From Sporobacter termitidis DSM 10068 (GTDB taxonomy: Bacteria; Bacillota; Clostridia; Oscillospirales; Oscillospiraceae), in contig NZ_FQXV01000005.1 in NCBI RefSeq assembly GCF_900130065.1, forward strand, positions 1-64,000: 64,000 nt of DNA, in the 5' to 3' direction. Below are positions 8,832-17,719 of the stretch, one piece after another (position 1 is the stretch's first letter; every line of letters begins with the position of its first letter). Under the pieces are notes generated by a model. That model was not told the origin of the DNA and did no database searches. It was given only the letters and a program-made list of their open reading frames with translations. The position numbers and the translations under genes were made by a program.

Positions 8832-9782
8832 TCATTTGAGGCGGATGCGCGGATCGACGGCCGCATAAAGCAGATCCACGACGAAATTGACGACCACCAC
8901 GGTCAATGCAAGATAGAATACCAATCCCTGGACAAGCGGGAAATCGCGGTTGCCCACGCCCGATATGATGAGCCTGCCGATCCCCGGCAGGTTGAAGACG
9001 TTTTCAACGATGATGCTCCCGCCCAGCACGTCCACCGCGATCATCCCCAGCATCGTGATGGCCGGCAGAAGGGCATTTTTCAAAACGTGCCTGTACAGGA
9101 CCTTGTTTTTGCCCAGGCCCTTGCTGCGGGCCGTCCGGACATAATCCATGCTCAGCTGATCGAGCATGGTGTTTTTGAGATAGCGGATAACGACGGCCGT
9201 CGTCCCGATGGAGATCGCCGCCGCTGGAAGGATGAGCGACCGGAGCGCGCCGGACACGCTTTGAGAAAACGGGACAAAGTCGCCCGACGGCAGCCACCGG
9301 AGGACGACGGCAAAAACCATGACCAGCAGAATGGCCAGCCAGAAGGACGGCACCGCGATGCCGACCTGCATCAGCGCCGATATAAAGGTGGGAAGCTTTT
9401 TGTTGTTGTTTTTCGCCAGGTAAATGGACACGGGAACGGACAGAGCGACGGTGACGAGCAGGGACAGCGCGGCAAGGGAGGCCGTCACCGGCAGGCTTTG
9501 CCTTATCAGCTCGATCACCGGCACCTGGTATCTGACGGACCGGCCCAGATCCCCGCTGAACAGCCCGGCGACCCAGCGGGCATACCGCTGCAGCGGCGGC
9601 GCATCAAGCCCCAGCTCCTCCGACAAAGCCTGTACTTGGAGTGGATCTGCATCCACTCCAAGTATGATGGTCGCGGGATTTCCGGGCAGGAGCTGAAACA
9701 CGCCGAAGATCAGCAGCGATATGATCGCCAGTGTAACGGACGCCGACAGGAGCTTTTTTATGAGATATGCTGCTGTTCTCAT
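8832..9782 (-). CDS. Peptide ABC transporter permease (DppB/OppB type)
   Basis: Permease of 316 aa with the DppB features: N-terminal helix after MRTAAYLIKKLL, FQLLPGNPATIILG, coupling segment RTARSKGLGKNKVLYRHVLKN and C-terminal DLLYAAVDPRIRLK. The ATG at 9782 sits 4 bases after the stop of the binding-protein gene and has no clear ribosome-binding site of its own, so its translation probably depends on ribosomes finishing the upstream gene. Confidence 0.9.
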   Translation of the reverse strand: MRTAAYLIKKLLSASVTLAIISLLIFGVFQLLPGNPATIILGVDADPLQVQALSEELGLDAPPLQRYARWVAGLFSGDLGRSVRYQVPVIELIRQSLPVTASLAALSLLVTVALSVPVSIYLAKNNNKKLPTFISALMQVGIAVPSFWLAILLVMVFAVVLRWLPSGDFVPFSQSVSGALRSLILPAAAISIGTTAVVIRYLKNTMLDQLSMDYVRTARSKGLGKNKVLYRHVLKNALLPAITMLGMIAVDVLGGSIIVENVFNLPGIGRLIISGVGNRDFPLVQGLVFYLALTVVVVNFVVDLLYAAVDPRIRLK

Positions 9783-9786
9783 CCGG

Positions 9787-11361
9787 CTAGGATTTGACGT
9801 GGATGTCGCTCATGTTGAAGAAGGTCACCGGGTATATCTGCAGGCCGTCCAGCTTCTTTGAAACGGCGAAGATGATGTGGGGGTCCTGAATGAACACGGA
9901 CGCCGCCTGGTCGACGAGGAACTGCTGGCACTGCTTGTAAAGCGCTGCGCGCTGGCTGATGTCGGTGGTCGCGGCGGCCTCCGTAACCAGCTTGTCGTAA
10001 TCGGGGTTTGTGAAGTTGAAGTAGTTCTTGTCGTAGGTGCTCGTGAAGCGGTTTAAAAAGTCCTGGGGGTCAAGCTTGCCGCTGTGGCCGATGATGGTGG
10101 ACTGATAGTCGCGCTTGGTGTAAACGCCGTCGAGCCACTGGGCCCACTCGATCAGCTGGATGTTGACGTTGATGCCCACCTGCGCCAGCTGATCTTTGAT
10201 CACCTGCGCGGTGTCGATATGCGTCTGGTAATTGGACGGCACCGTGATGGTCAGGTCAAAGCCCTTTTCGTAGCCGGCCTCCTTGAGAAGGCTCTTGGCT
10301 TTTTCAATATCCGTTTTATAGGCGGCGATATTGTCGTTGTAATAGGTCGCCATGGACGGGCTGAGGAAGGATTCAACCTTCGTCCCCTTGCCGTCGACCA
10401 CGGCGCCGATGATCTCGTCCTTATTGACGGCGTAGTTGATGGCCTGCCGAACCTTGAGGTTGTCCAGGGGCTTGACGGCGTTGTTGAGCGCCAGGACCTG
10501 CACCATGTTCTGGGGCCCCTGCACGATGCTGAAATCGTCACCCAGCGCCGCGGCGTTCGGCGCGCTGACGCCGGCGATGTCCAGATTGCCGGATTTGAGC
10601 GCCATCAGCTTGGCGTTTTCATCGGTCATGATCACGAATTCCACTTTGCCGATCGTCGGCTTGCGCTCGGCGATGGTGGAATAGTTCTCGTTCTTCTCAA
10701 GGACGATCTTCTGCCCCTGGATATACTCGACAAACTTATACGGCCCGGTGCCGATGGGCTTCGTGCTGTTGTCGGCATAGCCCTCCTCCTCGATGGAGAG
10801 GATGGTCTTGCTCATAAAGCCGGCGTCCCTTTGCTTGAGCGTCAGTACCACGGTGTAGTCGTCCGGCGTTTCGACCTTGACAAGCTCCTGGCTGAGTGTG
10901 GAGTTGAGCGGCTTTTCGCCCGTCAGCCCGGCCAGCTTCTCGTATGTATATTTGACATCCTTGGCGGTGCAGTCCTTGCCGTCGTGGAACTTGACGCCCT
11001 TTTTGAGCGTAAAGGTGTAACTGAGCCCGTCCGGTGCGGCGGTGTAGGACTGGGCGATGGCGGGAATAAAATCGCCCTTCTGGTCAAAGCCCATCAGCCC
11101 CTCGTAGACGTTCATCATGACCGCGGCCGTGTCCGTGGCGGCCGAGAGCATGGGGTCCAGGTTGTCCGGCTCCGAGCCCAGCGCCACCCTTACAGTCACA
11201 TCAGATGCCGGCGTGCTTTGCGCGGCGCTTGGGGACGCGCTCTCGGTGACCGGCGGGACGCTGTTCTCCGGTGCCGCCTCCTTCTGCGTGGCGGCGCAGC
11301 CGGCGCTGAGGCTCAAAATTCCCACCAGCGCCACGGCGATGATTCTTTTGAAATTTTTCAT
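9787..11361 (-). CDS. Peptide/nickel ABC transporter substrate-binding lipoprotein (SBP_bac_5)
   Basis: Solute-binding lipoprotein of 524 aa: signal peptide MKNFKRIIAVALVGILSLSA followed by lipobox Cys (LSAGC) and a Pro/Ser linker to about residue 45. The mature domain begins with VTVRVALGSEPDNLDPMLSA, typical of family 5, and contains KPIGTGPYKFVEYIQGQKI, NENYS and VRQAINYAVNKDEI. ATG 11361 has AAAGGAAAGGAAC upstream; an ATG ten codons earlier has no comparable site. It is the first transport gene after the MBL-fold hydrolase, whose end nearly abuts it. Confidence 0.9.
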   Translation of the reverse strand: MKNFKRIIAVALVGILSLSAGCAATQKEAAPENSVPPVTESASPSAAQSTPASDVTVRVALGSEPDNLDPMLSAATDTAAVMMNVYEGLMGFDQKGDFIPAIAQSYTAAPDGLSYTFTLKKGVKFHDGKDCTAKDVKYTYEKLAGLTGEKPLNSTLSQELVKVETPDDYTVVLTLKQRDAGFMSKTILSIEEEGYADNSTKPIGTGPYKFVEYIQGQKIVLEKNENYSTIAERKPTIGKVEFVIMTDENAKLMALKSGNLDIAGVSAPNAAALGDDFSIVQGPQNMVQVLALNNAVKPLDNLKVRQAINYAVNKDEIIGAVVDGKGTKVESFLSPSMATYYNDNIAAYKTDIEKAKSLLKEAGYEKGFDLTITVPSNYQTHIDTAQVIKDQLAQVGINVNIQLIEWAQWLDGVYTKRDYQSTIIGHSGKLDPQDFLNRFTSTYDKNYFNFTNPDYDKLVTEAAATTDISQRAALYKQCQQFLVDQAASVFIQDPHIIFAVSKKLDGLQIYPVTFFNMSDIHVKS

Positions 11362-11387
11362 GTTCCTTTCCTTTCTTGTTTTCATGC

Positions 11388-12119
11388 TCATCTCTCCAAT
11401 TTAACTTTCATCCATTGCGTTGCCAGAGCAACGCTTCCGTTGTAAACTTCTTCTGCCTGTATAGTTAACTGCTCCAATTCACCGAAGTGAGGCAGGTGTG
11501 TCAGAACAAGCCGCCGGACCTCCGCCGCGGCCGCAATGCGCCCGGCCTGCGCGGCCGTCAGGTGATGGGCGGCGCGGCCCGCCTGCTCCTTGTAAAAAGA
11601 CGCTTCGCAGATCAGGCAATCCACGCCGTGTGAAAATTCCGCTAGGGCCGGAGAATAGCCCGTGTCGCCGGAATATACGAGCGTCGCCCCCCGCGCGTCG
11701 GCCACCTTGACGGCATAGCAGGTTACATCGTGGATATTCCTCGACACCGTGAAGGTCAAGGAGCCGATTTTAAAGGCGGGTGCCTCCTCGTAGCTGTACC
11801 CCCTACAGTATGGCGCATACGTCAGCCGAGACAGCTCTCCCGGCCCCCAGGCGGAAAAATCCTTGCCGCGCCGCCCCAGCTGCGTGTCAATCATTGCGGC
11901 ATACTGCAGGCAGCCCAGGTCCGCGCAGTGATCGGGATGATAGTGCGTCAGCACCACGCCGTCCAGCGCGCTGAGCGCGACGCGCTCCTGCAGCTTTGAC
12001 AGCACGCCGCTGCCGCAGTCCAGCAAAACCTTTGTGTCTCCGTCCTCGATCAGGTAGCCGGACGTTGCGCCGTTCGGCGGCGGATACGCCCCGTAAAAGC
12101 CGATAATCGTTAAAGTCAT
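11388..12119 (-). CDS. Metallo-beta-lactamase-fold hydrolase, RNase Z-like subgroup
   Basis: Protein of 243 aa with the MBL metal-binding motif THYHPDHCADLG (HxHxDH) near residue 58, VSRNIHDVTCYAV, YSGDTGYSP (metal-bridging Asp) and a late LTHLPH that supplies the last His. The order and spacing match small RNase Z-like or PqsE-like hydrolases. Its place between an RpiR regulator and a peptide-type importer suggests it acts on the imported compound, for example on an ester, lactone or phosphodiester; this is inference. ATG 12119 has AAGGAC 9 bases upstream. Confidence 0.85.
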   Translation of the reverse strand: MTLTIIGFYGAYPPPNGATSGYLIEDGDTKVLLDCGSGVLSKLQERVALSALDGVVLTHYHPDHCADLGCLQYAAMIDTQLGRRGKDFSAWGPGELSRLTYAPYCRGYSYEEAPAFKIGSLTFTVSRNIHDVTCYAVKVADARGATLVYSGDTGYSPALAEFSHGVDCLICEASFYKEQAGRAAHHLTAAQAGRIAAAAEVRRLVLTHLPHFGELEQLTIQAEEVYNGSVALATQWMKVKLER

Positions 12120-12138
12120 TCCATTTTGTCCTTATTTT

Positions 12139-13014
12139 TTATTCTTTCAGCAGACCGTAGATCTCTTCGGTGCTCTCGATATTGCGCCTGACCGCCTGCT
12201 GCTCCAGCTTGACGAGCTTGGAAATCAGCGCCTGCGCCAGGGACAGCACCGAGCTGTAGGAATCCAGGAAGATGATCGAATCCGTCACGGCGAAAAAGGC
12301 CACGTCGGCAAGCTTGGCAAAGGGAGAAAGGTCGCAGTCCGTGAAGACGAGCACCCTGACGCCCCGCTTTTTGGCGAGCTCGGCAATGCGCAGCGTGCTC
12401 TTGGAATAGCGCTGAAAGCCGATAATGAGCAGCGCGTCGTTTTCGTTCATGAGGGACAGGTATTCGTAACAATTCGATTTATTGAGCTGCACGGTTTTAC
12501 CGATCAGGTAGTTTAAGGAAAAGCAAAGATAGGCGGACGCCCCCGAGCCCATCCTGTCCCCGATCACCCAGACGCGCTGGGCGCCGATCAGCATACGGGC
12601 GCCCTTTTCAAGCACCTCGTTGGAGTTCAGGCGAAAGGTCTGCACGATGTTACCGACCTCGGCGCTGACGTGCTCGTCCAGCCAGCCCGCCTTGCCGGGC
12701 TCATGCGCCCCTTTCAGCTTGAAGTTGACGACGGCCCTGTTTCTCAGCAGGCTGTTCTTCATCTTCATCTTCATATCGCGGAAGCTTTCAAAGCCCAGGC
12801 ACACGGCAATGCGCTGAATCGTCGCCTCGCTCACCTCGGCCTTCTGGCCGACCTCCCGGGCCGTCATGAAGCAGATCTGCTCCCACTTTTTTCTGATATA
12901 TATGGTCGCCTTCTGCTGCGCGGGCGTCAGCTGGTCAAAGACCCGGTCGATCCTCTCCTGCAGCGACTCAACGCTTAAATCCATATCCTTTGCCGCCTGC
13001 TGGTCCTTATTCAA
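12139..13014 (-). CDS. MurR/RpiR family transcriptional regulator (HTH plus SIS domain)
   Basis: Regulator of 291 aa. An N-terminal HTH_6 domain (about residues 15-90, with TAREVGQKAEVSEATIQRIA as the helix-turn-helix) is joined to a sugar-isomerase SIS domain (about 130-260, with VWVIGDRMGSGASAYLCFSL and ALLIIGFQRYSK). Family members sense phosphorylated sugars or amino sugars and control nearby catabolic operons. The best upstream site, GAGGAGG, serves the TTG at 13014; an ATG at 12984 is possible and would remove 10 residues. It lies in the operon it probably controls. Confidence 0.88.
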   Translation of the reverse strand: MNKDQQAAKDMDLSVESLQERIDRVFDQLTPAQQKATIYIRKKWEQICFMTAREVGQKAEVSEATIQRIAVCLGFESFRDMKMKMKNSLLRNRAVVNFKLKGAHEPGKAGWLDEHVSAEVGNIVQTFRLNSNEVLEKGARMLIGAQRVWVIGDRMGSGASAYLCFSLNYLIGKTVQLNKSNCYEYLSLMNENDALLIIGFQRYSKSTLRIAELAKKRGVRVLVFTDCDLSPFAKLADVAFFAVTDSIIFLDSYSSVLSLAQALISKLVKLEQQAVRRNIESTEEIYGLLKE

Positions 13015-13696
13015 GATAATCCCGGACCTCCTCTATACTGCGTATCGTGGCCCGGTGGCTGATTTCTTCCAGCCCCAGCCGGCCGTAGGGCGCGATCAAA
13101 AGGCATTTGATCCCCACGCCGCCCGCGCCGACGACGTCGTCGTAATAATTATCCCCCACATACATCGCTTCCTCCGCGCGGACGCCCGCCGTCTCCAGCG
13201 CCATCCGAAAGATTTCAGGATTCGGCTTTTCTATGCCCACCTCCGAGGAGACCACCGTCACGTCCAGCAGCGCGTCGAGGCCGTTATCCGCCAGGACGCG
13301 CCGGCAGGTGTGATCCCAGTTGCTGATCAGGCCGAGCCCCACCCCCTGCCCCTTCAGCCGCCGCAGCAGCTCGTGGGCTCCGGGAACGGGGCGCCATTTG
13401 AGGCCCATGCGGCTTTGAGCGTCCGCGAAGATGCGGTAATTTTCCTCAAGGTCCAGCCGGACGCCCAGATTGTAGTTCAGGATTCCAAGGTACCACGGCA
13501 TGAAGTGGGCGGGCTGCGTCCCCAGGATGTGCGGATAGCGTCGCATGAACTCCTTGTCCGTCAGGTAAACAGCCCGCCTGATTTCCGCCGCGTCCCTATG
13601 GATGTCAAAGGCCTTGAGGACCTGCCGGTAAAGCGTTTCAATAGGGGTTTCGACAAGCGTCATTCCCAAATCGAACCAGATATAACGATATTTCAT
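13007..13696 (-). CDS. HAD-superfamily hydrolase with atypical motif I
   Basis: HAD hydrolase of 229 aa, first gene of the operon reaching down to 5207. Motif I is WFDLGMTLVE: the nucleophile Asp is present but the Asp two residues later, which acts as general acid in phosphatases, is Gly. Motif II is GLISNWDH, and motifs III/IV are GIEKPNPEIF and YVGDNYYDDVVGA. Loss of the second Asp is known in dehalogenase- and phosphonatase-like HAD enzymes and in uncharacterised FDxGxT groups, so ordinary phosphatase activity should not be assumed. ATG 13696 has AGGGGG close upstream; the longer reading frame has no support. Confidence 0.82.
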   Translation of the reverse strand: MKYRYIWFDLGMTLVETPIETLYRQVLKAFDIHRDAAEIRRAVYLTDKEFMRRYPHILGTQPAHFMPWYLGILNYNLGVRLDLEENYRIFADAQSRMGLKWRPVPGAHELLRRLKGQGVGLGLISNWDHTCRRVLADNGLDALLDVTVVSSEVGIEKPNPEIFRMALETAGVRAEEAMYVGDNYYDDVVGAGGVGIKCLLIAPYGRLGLEEISHRATIRSIEEVRDYLE

Positions 13697-13721
13697 ATGC
13701 CCCCTGATTGTCGGAAAAAAA

Positions 13722-13750
13722 TTATTATTTAAGTTTTGATTTATTTTCAA
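13722..13750 (-). promoter_or_regulatory. Possible promoter of the HAD-RpiR-MBL-peptide importer operon
   Basis: TTGAAA at 13745-13750, a 17-bp spacer and TAATAA at 13722-13727. The -10 is weak, but this is the best match in the short intergenic gap above the HAD gene. Confidence 0.4.
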
Positions 13751-13846
13751 CATTTTTAAATTTACCGCCGATATGTAAAGTTCCCAATCCCGCCAGGGTT
13801 AAGAGCTTGTCAAATACGCGCCCAACGGGCGGCTTATTCCGTCGCG

Positions 13847-13887
13847 CAAAAAGGCCCTGATTCTTATCGAATCAGGGCCTTTTTTAT
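13847..13887. terminator. Bidirectional intrinsic terminator
   Basis: Arms GGCCCTGATTC (13853-13863) and GAATCAGGGCC (13869-13879) with loop TTATC, an A-run before and seven Ts after. On the minus strand it ends the hydantoinase/cysteine desulfidase operon, whose last stop is at 13905. Confidence 0.9.
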
Positions 13888-13904
13888 ACGGTGCCCGCCT
13901 TAAA

Positions 13905-15188
13905 TTAAATACGCCGATTTTCCACCATGATGCTGAGAATTTCCCGGTCGGTCTTGTGCATGCCCTCGCGGGCCAGGCGCGCCACATTTTCTATCGTGCT
14001 GTCCACGCCCTTGGTGACGATGCCGTCTCCGGCATAGAACTGATGGCCGGCCAGGTACAGCTTATAGCCAAAGATGCCGTTGTCCACGGCGGCGGCGATC
14101 TTGGCGGCGCAGGAGGGCTTCGCGCCGTCGCAGGTCATGCCGGAAATGACCGCCAGGGCGTTGACGATCGTATGGGCAATTTCGTCGTATCTGCCGCCGT
14201 GGAGAAAGGCGATGCCGGCGCCGGCGCCGCACCCGGCGCAGACGGCCCCGCAGAAGGCGGAAAGGCGGCCGATCCCTGCTTTTTGATAAATCGTCACCAG
14301 ATTGGAGACGACGAGCGCGCGGTACAGCGCCTCACGGCTGTTCCCCAAATGCCCGGCGAATTCAATCACGGGGAGCGACGCGGCCAGCCCCTGGTTCCCG
14401 CTGCCGGAAACGATGACCACGGGCAGCTGGCAACCGCTCATGCGGGCGTCGCTGCCTGCCGCGGCGGCGGCCTTGGCGCGGACAACCACGTCGGTACCGT
14501 CATAGTGGCTCAGGAGGGTTTTGCCTATCTGCGCCCCCCAATTGCCCGTCAGGCCCTCTCGGGCAATGGCGGTGTTATACGCCACCTGCCTGTCGATAAT
14601 AGATTCGATATCCGACATACGAACGGCCTCGGCAAAGGCAACGATATCTCGTATATTCAGGACCCGCCGGTCCGCGGCCCCGTCGGCGCCGCCGGCCTCG
14701 TCCTCCGCCTGGAAGACCGGCTCGCCGTCCTTTTCCAGCAGAATGATATTGGTGTGCCGGCGGCTGACCACCACGCGGGCGCTGTGTCCGGCCGCAGACA
14801 GCCGGAGATCGATATGGAAATTCTCGCCGGTTTCCGCCAGCAGGACCCGGATTTCATGCCTTTCCATATAGTCCCCGATCTCCTGAAAGCGTTCTTTTGA
14901 AACCGCGGAAAGCACCTCCAGGGACGCGGCTGGGTCCCCCGCCGCCACACCGGCGGCAACGGCGGCCTCAAGCCCCTTCAGCCCGCCTGTGTTGGGGACG
15001 ATGACGCTTTTGGCATTCTTGAGGATATTGCCGCTGACGGAAATCTCGCAGCGCTCCGGCAGCAGGCCGAGAAGCTCCCGCCCTTTTGCCGCGGCGCAGG
15101 CGACCGCAACGGGCTCGGTGCAGCCCATCGCCGGGATCAATTCCTCTTTTAAAATGTCAAGATAGGCGCGATATATTTCCTGATCCAT
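13905..15188 (-). CDS. cyuA: L-cysteine desulfidase family protein (CyuA/YhaM, UPF0597)
   Basis: Iron-sulfur enzyme of 427 aa related to the alpha chain of L-serine dehydratase. The family degrades L-cysteine to pyruvate, ammonia and sulfide in the cytoplasm. Seen here: ELIPAMGCTEP near residue 20 with Cys23, a glycine-rich SGSGNQGLAASLPV loop, and a C-terminal cysteine set in FCGAVCAGCGAGAG and GMTCDGAKPSCAAK that fits a [4Fe-4S] cluster. ATG 15188 has GGAGG 7 bases upstream. It is the last gene of the hyuA-hyuB-ATC hydrolase-like operon and is followed by a strong terminator. Its neighbours suggest it consumes cysteine released from a cyclic precursor. Confidence 0.88.
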   Translation of the reverse strand: MDQEIYRAYLDILKEELIPAMGCTEPVAVACAAAKGRELLGLLPERCEISVSGNILKNAKSVIVPNTGGLKGLEAAVAAGVAAGDPAASLEVLSAVSKERFQEIGDYMERHEIRVLLAETGENFHIDLRLSAAGHSARVVVSRRHTNIILLEKDGEPVFQAEDEAGGADGAADRRVLNIRDIVAFAEAVRMSDIESIIDRQVAYNTAIAREGLTGNWGAQIGKTLLSHYDGTDVVVRAKAAAAAGSDARMSGCQLPVVIVSGSGNQGLAASLPVIEFAGHLGNSREALYRALVVSNLVTIYQKAGIGRLSAFCGAVCAGCGAGAGIAFLHGGRYDEIAHTIVNALAVISGMTCDGAKPSCAAKIAAAVDNGIFGYKLYLAGHQFYAGDGIVTKGVDSTIENVARLAREGMHKTDREILSIMVENRRI

Positions 15189-15206
15189 CCCGGTTCCTCC
15201 AAGGCG

Positions 15207-15734
15207 CTACCGGCACTTGTAAACGCAGTATTCGCAGTGGTCGTCGCCCATGCCGATCTGCTTTTTGAATTCCAGCCGCACGCCGTCGTGGGGAAGCATA
15301 TTCCCGTAGTCTCCCGCGGAAAGAATGTCCCGGCACAGAATCTTGATTTCCTCGTCCGTGGCGCCCAGCTCCCGGAACATCTCAATATGCGGGCAGCAGT
15401 GAAAATCCTTCTGCGCGTAGTCGCCGCCGCAGGCGATGAACTCCTGCTCAAAGGCCAGGTATCCGCCTTTCGAGGTCTGCGCGGTCAGCGCCTCCGCCGC
15501 GTTATTGATATCCCCCCATTTTGAGCCGCTATAGGCGCCGAACTTTTCATAGGCCCGGACCAGTACGGCGGTGGCGTCCGCCTCCGGGTACATCTCTTTC
15601 AGGGTTTTCCATATAAAATACGTGACGGCGGACCGGGCCTGTATCGCGCCCTTTACCGCGGCCTTGTACTCGTCCCTGGTGATCGGCGCGTCCAGCGCGA
15701 TCTTCGCTTCCAGCTTTTCAAATTCACCGCTCAT
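15207..15734 (-). CDS. L-2-amino-thiazoline-4-carboxylic acid hydrolase-like protein (ATC hydrolase family)
   Basis: Protein of 175 aa. The C-terminal GMGDDHCEYCVYKCR and FHCCPH segments resemble the cysteine-rich ends of the ATC hydrolase family (Pfam ATC_hydrolase). The founding enzyme opens the thiazoline ring of ATC to S- or N-carbamoyl-cysteine in Pseudomonas; most relatives are untested. ATG 15734 has GGAGAAG upstream and overlaps the end of hyuB as ATGA. The placement between hydantoinase subunits and a cysteine desulfidase is unusually coherent and favours a true role in a cyclic cysteine derivative pathway, but this remains inference. Confidence 0.78.
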   Translation of the reverse strand: MSGEFEKLEAKIALDAPITRDEYKAAVKGAIQARSAVTYFIWKTLKEMYPEADATAVLVRAYEKFGAYSGSKWGDINNAAEALTAQTSKGGYLAFEQEFIACGGDYAQKDFHCCPHIEMFRELGATDEEIKILCRDILSAGDYGNMLPHDGVRLEFKKQIGMGDDHCEYCVYKCR

Positions 15735-17719
15735 CGCTCTTCTCCGTTCTGAATAATTAAGGCCCAGGCGTCTTCGATATCCCTGGCGGTCAGCGGCCGG
15801 TGCTTTTCCCGCAGGGCTTCATGAATCTGGTGCTTGCAATGGGACCGGCGGGAAACGGGTATGGTCAGCAGCTTTTGCGCCAGCGCGTCGCTGGCCTGCC
15901 TGGTCCAGACGGATTCGTAAGCCTGCCGCGCACCGCCCAGATCGTAAACGTCGCGGCGCGCGGGGGCGTTTTTGCGGAGCGCCGCCGTCCTGTCTTCGTC
16001 AACGGCGCAGCCGCTCCCGGTTTTGACGACAGCCACGCCGTAGTCCGCCTCGGCCGAACGGACGGAGAGCAGGCCCGTCGACACGTCCTCCAGCACCAGC
16101 GCCGCCGGGCGCTGAAAGGGGTCTCCCCAGCCGCCGCCCCCGGGAGAGCGGAAGCTGACGATATCGCCCTTCTCCGGGGCGAGCATTTTTATTTTGGGGA
16201 GCTTTTGCGCGCGCGCCGTGTCGGGATTGATGACGACGCTGCCCGACACGCCGGCTTTACCGCCACACAGGCCCCAGGGCTGGAAACGGAGGCGCTCCTG
16301 GCCCCGCGCGCCCACGAGAGAGCCCTCCTTTAAAATTTCAAAATCCAGGCGTATGGCACTGCCGCCCCGGTACAGGCCGGCTCCGGCGGAATCGGGAATG
16401 AGCTCGTAACGATGCACCAAAATATTCGTGCGTTTTTCCAGGCTTTCGATCGGGGTGTTTTTGAGAAAACCGGAGGCGTGGTCGATGCCGTGGACGCCGT
16501 CCATGCCCATTTGTCCGCCCCCGCCGCCGCCCATCGGCTCTACCACATTGGCTTTATAGGCGCCGCCCTGGGTTTCGTCGGGCACAGAGAGGACCACGAT
16601 GGCCGCCTGGCCGCCGCCGGCCGCCTGCACATGCTCCGGAATCGCCTGCGCCAGCGCGCCCAGGACGGCATTGTAAAGCCGCATGGAAACGGGGTGGCGG
16701 ATGCCGCCCGCCGCCGGGTAGAGCGCGTTGACAACGGTCCCCTCAGGGGCCACGATGCGGATGGGATAGGTCAGGCCGCCGTTGACGGGGATAAACGGGT
16801 CCTCGCTGATGATATAGTTGATCAGTCCCTGATAGAGGTAGGAATGATGGCTTCCGTTTGTGATGAGATTGAAGGCCGTGGCCGTCTGGGGGTCGCAATT
16901 GGAGAAATCCAGGGTAATGTCCGAGCCTTTGACCCGGACCTCCACCGCGATGCGGATCGGCACGTCGCTCTCCAGGTCGTCATCCAGATAATCCTCAAAA
17001 CGATACGCGCCGTCCGGTATCTTTTCAATGATCTGCCGCGCGCGCCGCTCACTCTGCTCCATCAGGTCGGCGGCGCTGCTTATCACCATATCCGCCCCGA
17101 ACTTGCCGATGAGCTCGCGAAGCTTTATCTCCGCCGTGTTGACGGCCGAGACCATGGAGTTTATATCCCCCATGAGCAGTGCGGGCATCCGGCTGCTGGC
17201 CAGCAGGATCGACCGGACGTCCCGGTTCGGCTGCCCTTCCCGATACAGCCAGACGGGAGGAACGCGCAGGCCCTCCATTTGAATGTCCGTGGCGGCGGGC
17301 GTCAGGCTGGAGGGAACGCTGCCGCCGATATCCCCGGTGTGGACAAAGGCCCAGGCATAGCAGATCAGCCGTCCCTCATGAAAGATGGGCTTGAAGACAT
17401 GGACGTCGGGCAGGTGCGTCGACAAGCCGTTTGTGGCGTAGGGGTCGTTGGTGATGATCATATCCCCCGGGCGCATCGCGCCGTTGCCGCCGCATTCCGC
17501 AATGGCCCGGTTCAGCGAAAGGCCCATGAAATTGGTGACGCCCGCCGTTTTCGGATAGGCGAAAAAATCGCCTTCCGGCGTTGCCAGCGCGGTGGCGTAA
17601 TCGGCGGATTCCGTCACGTAAGAGGAATAGCTGGTCCGCTCGATGACATAGCCCATGCCGCAGCAGATGGCGGAAAAATAATTGCGGATGATTTCCAAAT
17701 CGGCCGCTTCTGTTTTCAT
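15731..17719 (-). CDS. hyuB: Hydantoinase/oxoprolinase subunit B (HyuB)
   Basis: Large catalytic-side subunit (662 aa) of an ATP-dependent hydantoinase or 5-oxoprolinase-like enzyme that works with HyuA to open a lactam or hydantoin ring. Recognisable segments are MIITNDPYATNGLSTHLPDV, TLDFSNCDPQTATAFNLI, AYKANVVEPMGGGGGGQMGM and SFRSPGGGGWGDPFQRP. The start is the ATG at 17719 with GAGGAGGGG at good spacing; a GTG one codon earlier is an alternative. The last 70 residues or so form a charged helical tail beyond the usual HyuB core. It overlaps hyuA by a few bases. Confidence 0.9.
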   Translation of the reverse strand: MKTEAADLEIIRNYFSAICCGMGYVIERTSYSSYVTESADYATALATPEGDFFAYPKTAGVTNFMGLSLNRAIAECGGNGAMRPGDMIITNDPYATNGLSTHLPDVHVFKPIFHEGRLICYAWAFVHTGDIGGSVPSSLTPAATDIQMEGLRVPPVWLYREGQPNRDVRSILLASSRMPALLMGDINSMVSAVNTAEIKLRELIGKFGADMVISSAADLMEQSERRARQIIEKIPDGAYRFEDYLDDDLESDVPIRIAVEVRVKGSDITLDFSNCDPQTATAFNLITNGSHHSYLYQGLINYIISEDPFIPVNGGLTYPIRIVAPEGTVVNALYPAAGGIRHPVSMRLYNAVLGALAQAIPEHVQAAGGGQAAIVVLSVPDETQGGAYKANVVEPMGGGGGGQMGMDGVHGIDHASGFLKNTPIESLEKRTNILVHRYELIPDSAGAGLYRGGSAIRLDFEILKEGSLVGARGQERLRFQPWGLCGGKAGVSGSVVINPDTARAQKLPKIKMLAPEKGDIVSFRSPGGGGWGDPFQRPAALVLEDVSTGLLSVRSAEADYGVAVVKTGSGCAVDEDRTAALRKNAPARRDVYDLGGARQAYESVWTRQASDALAQKLLTIPVSRRSHCKHQIHEALREKHRPLTARDIEDAWALIIQNGEER

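Noticed and set aside
10084-11445. Long plus-strand open frame of 453 codons
   Set aside because: It lies opposite the peptide-binding protein gene; high G+C codon positions keep antisense frames open. Composition is not that of a real protein.
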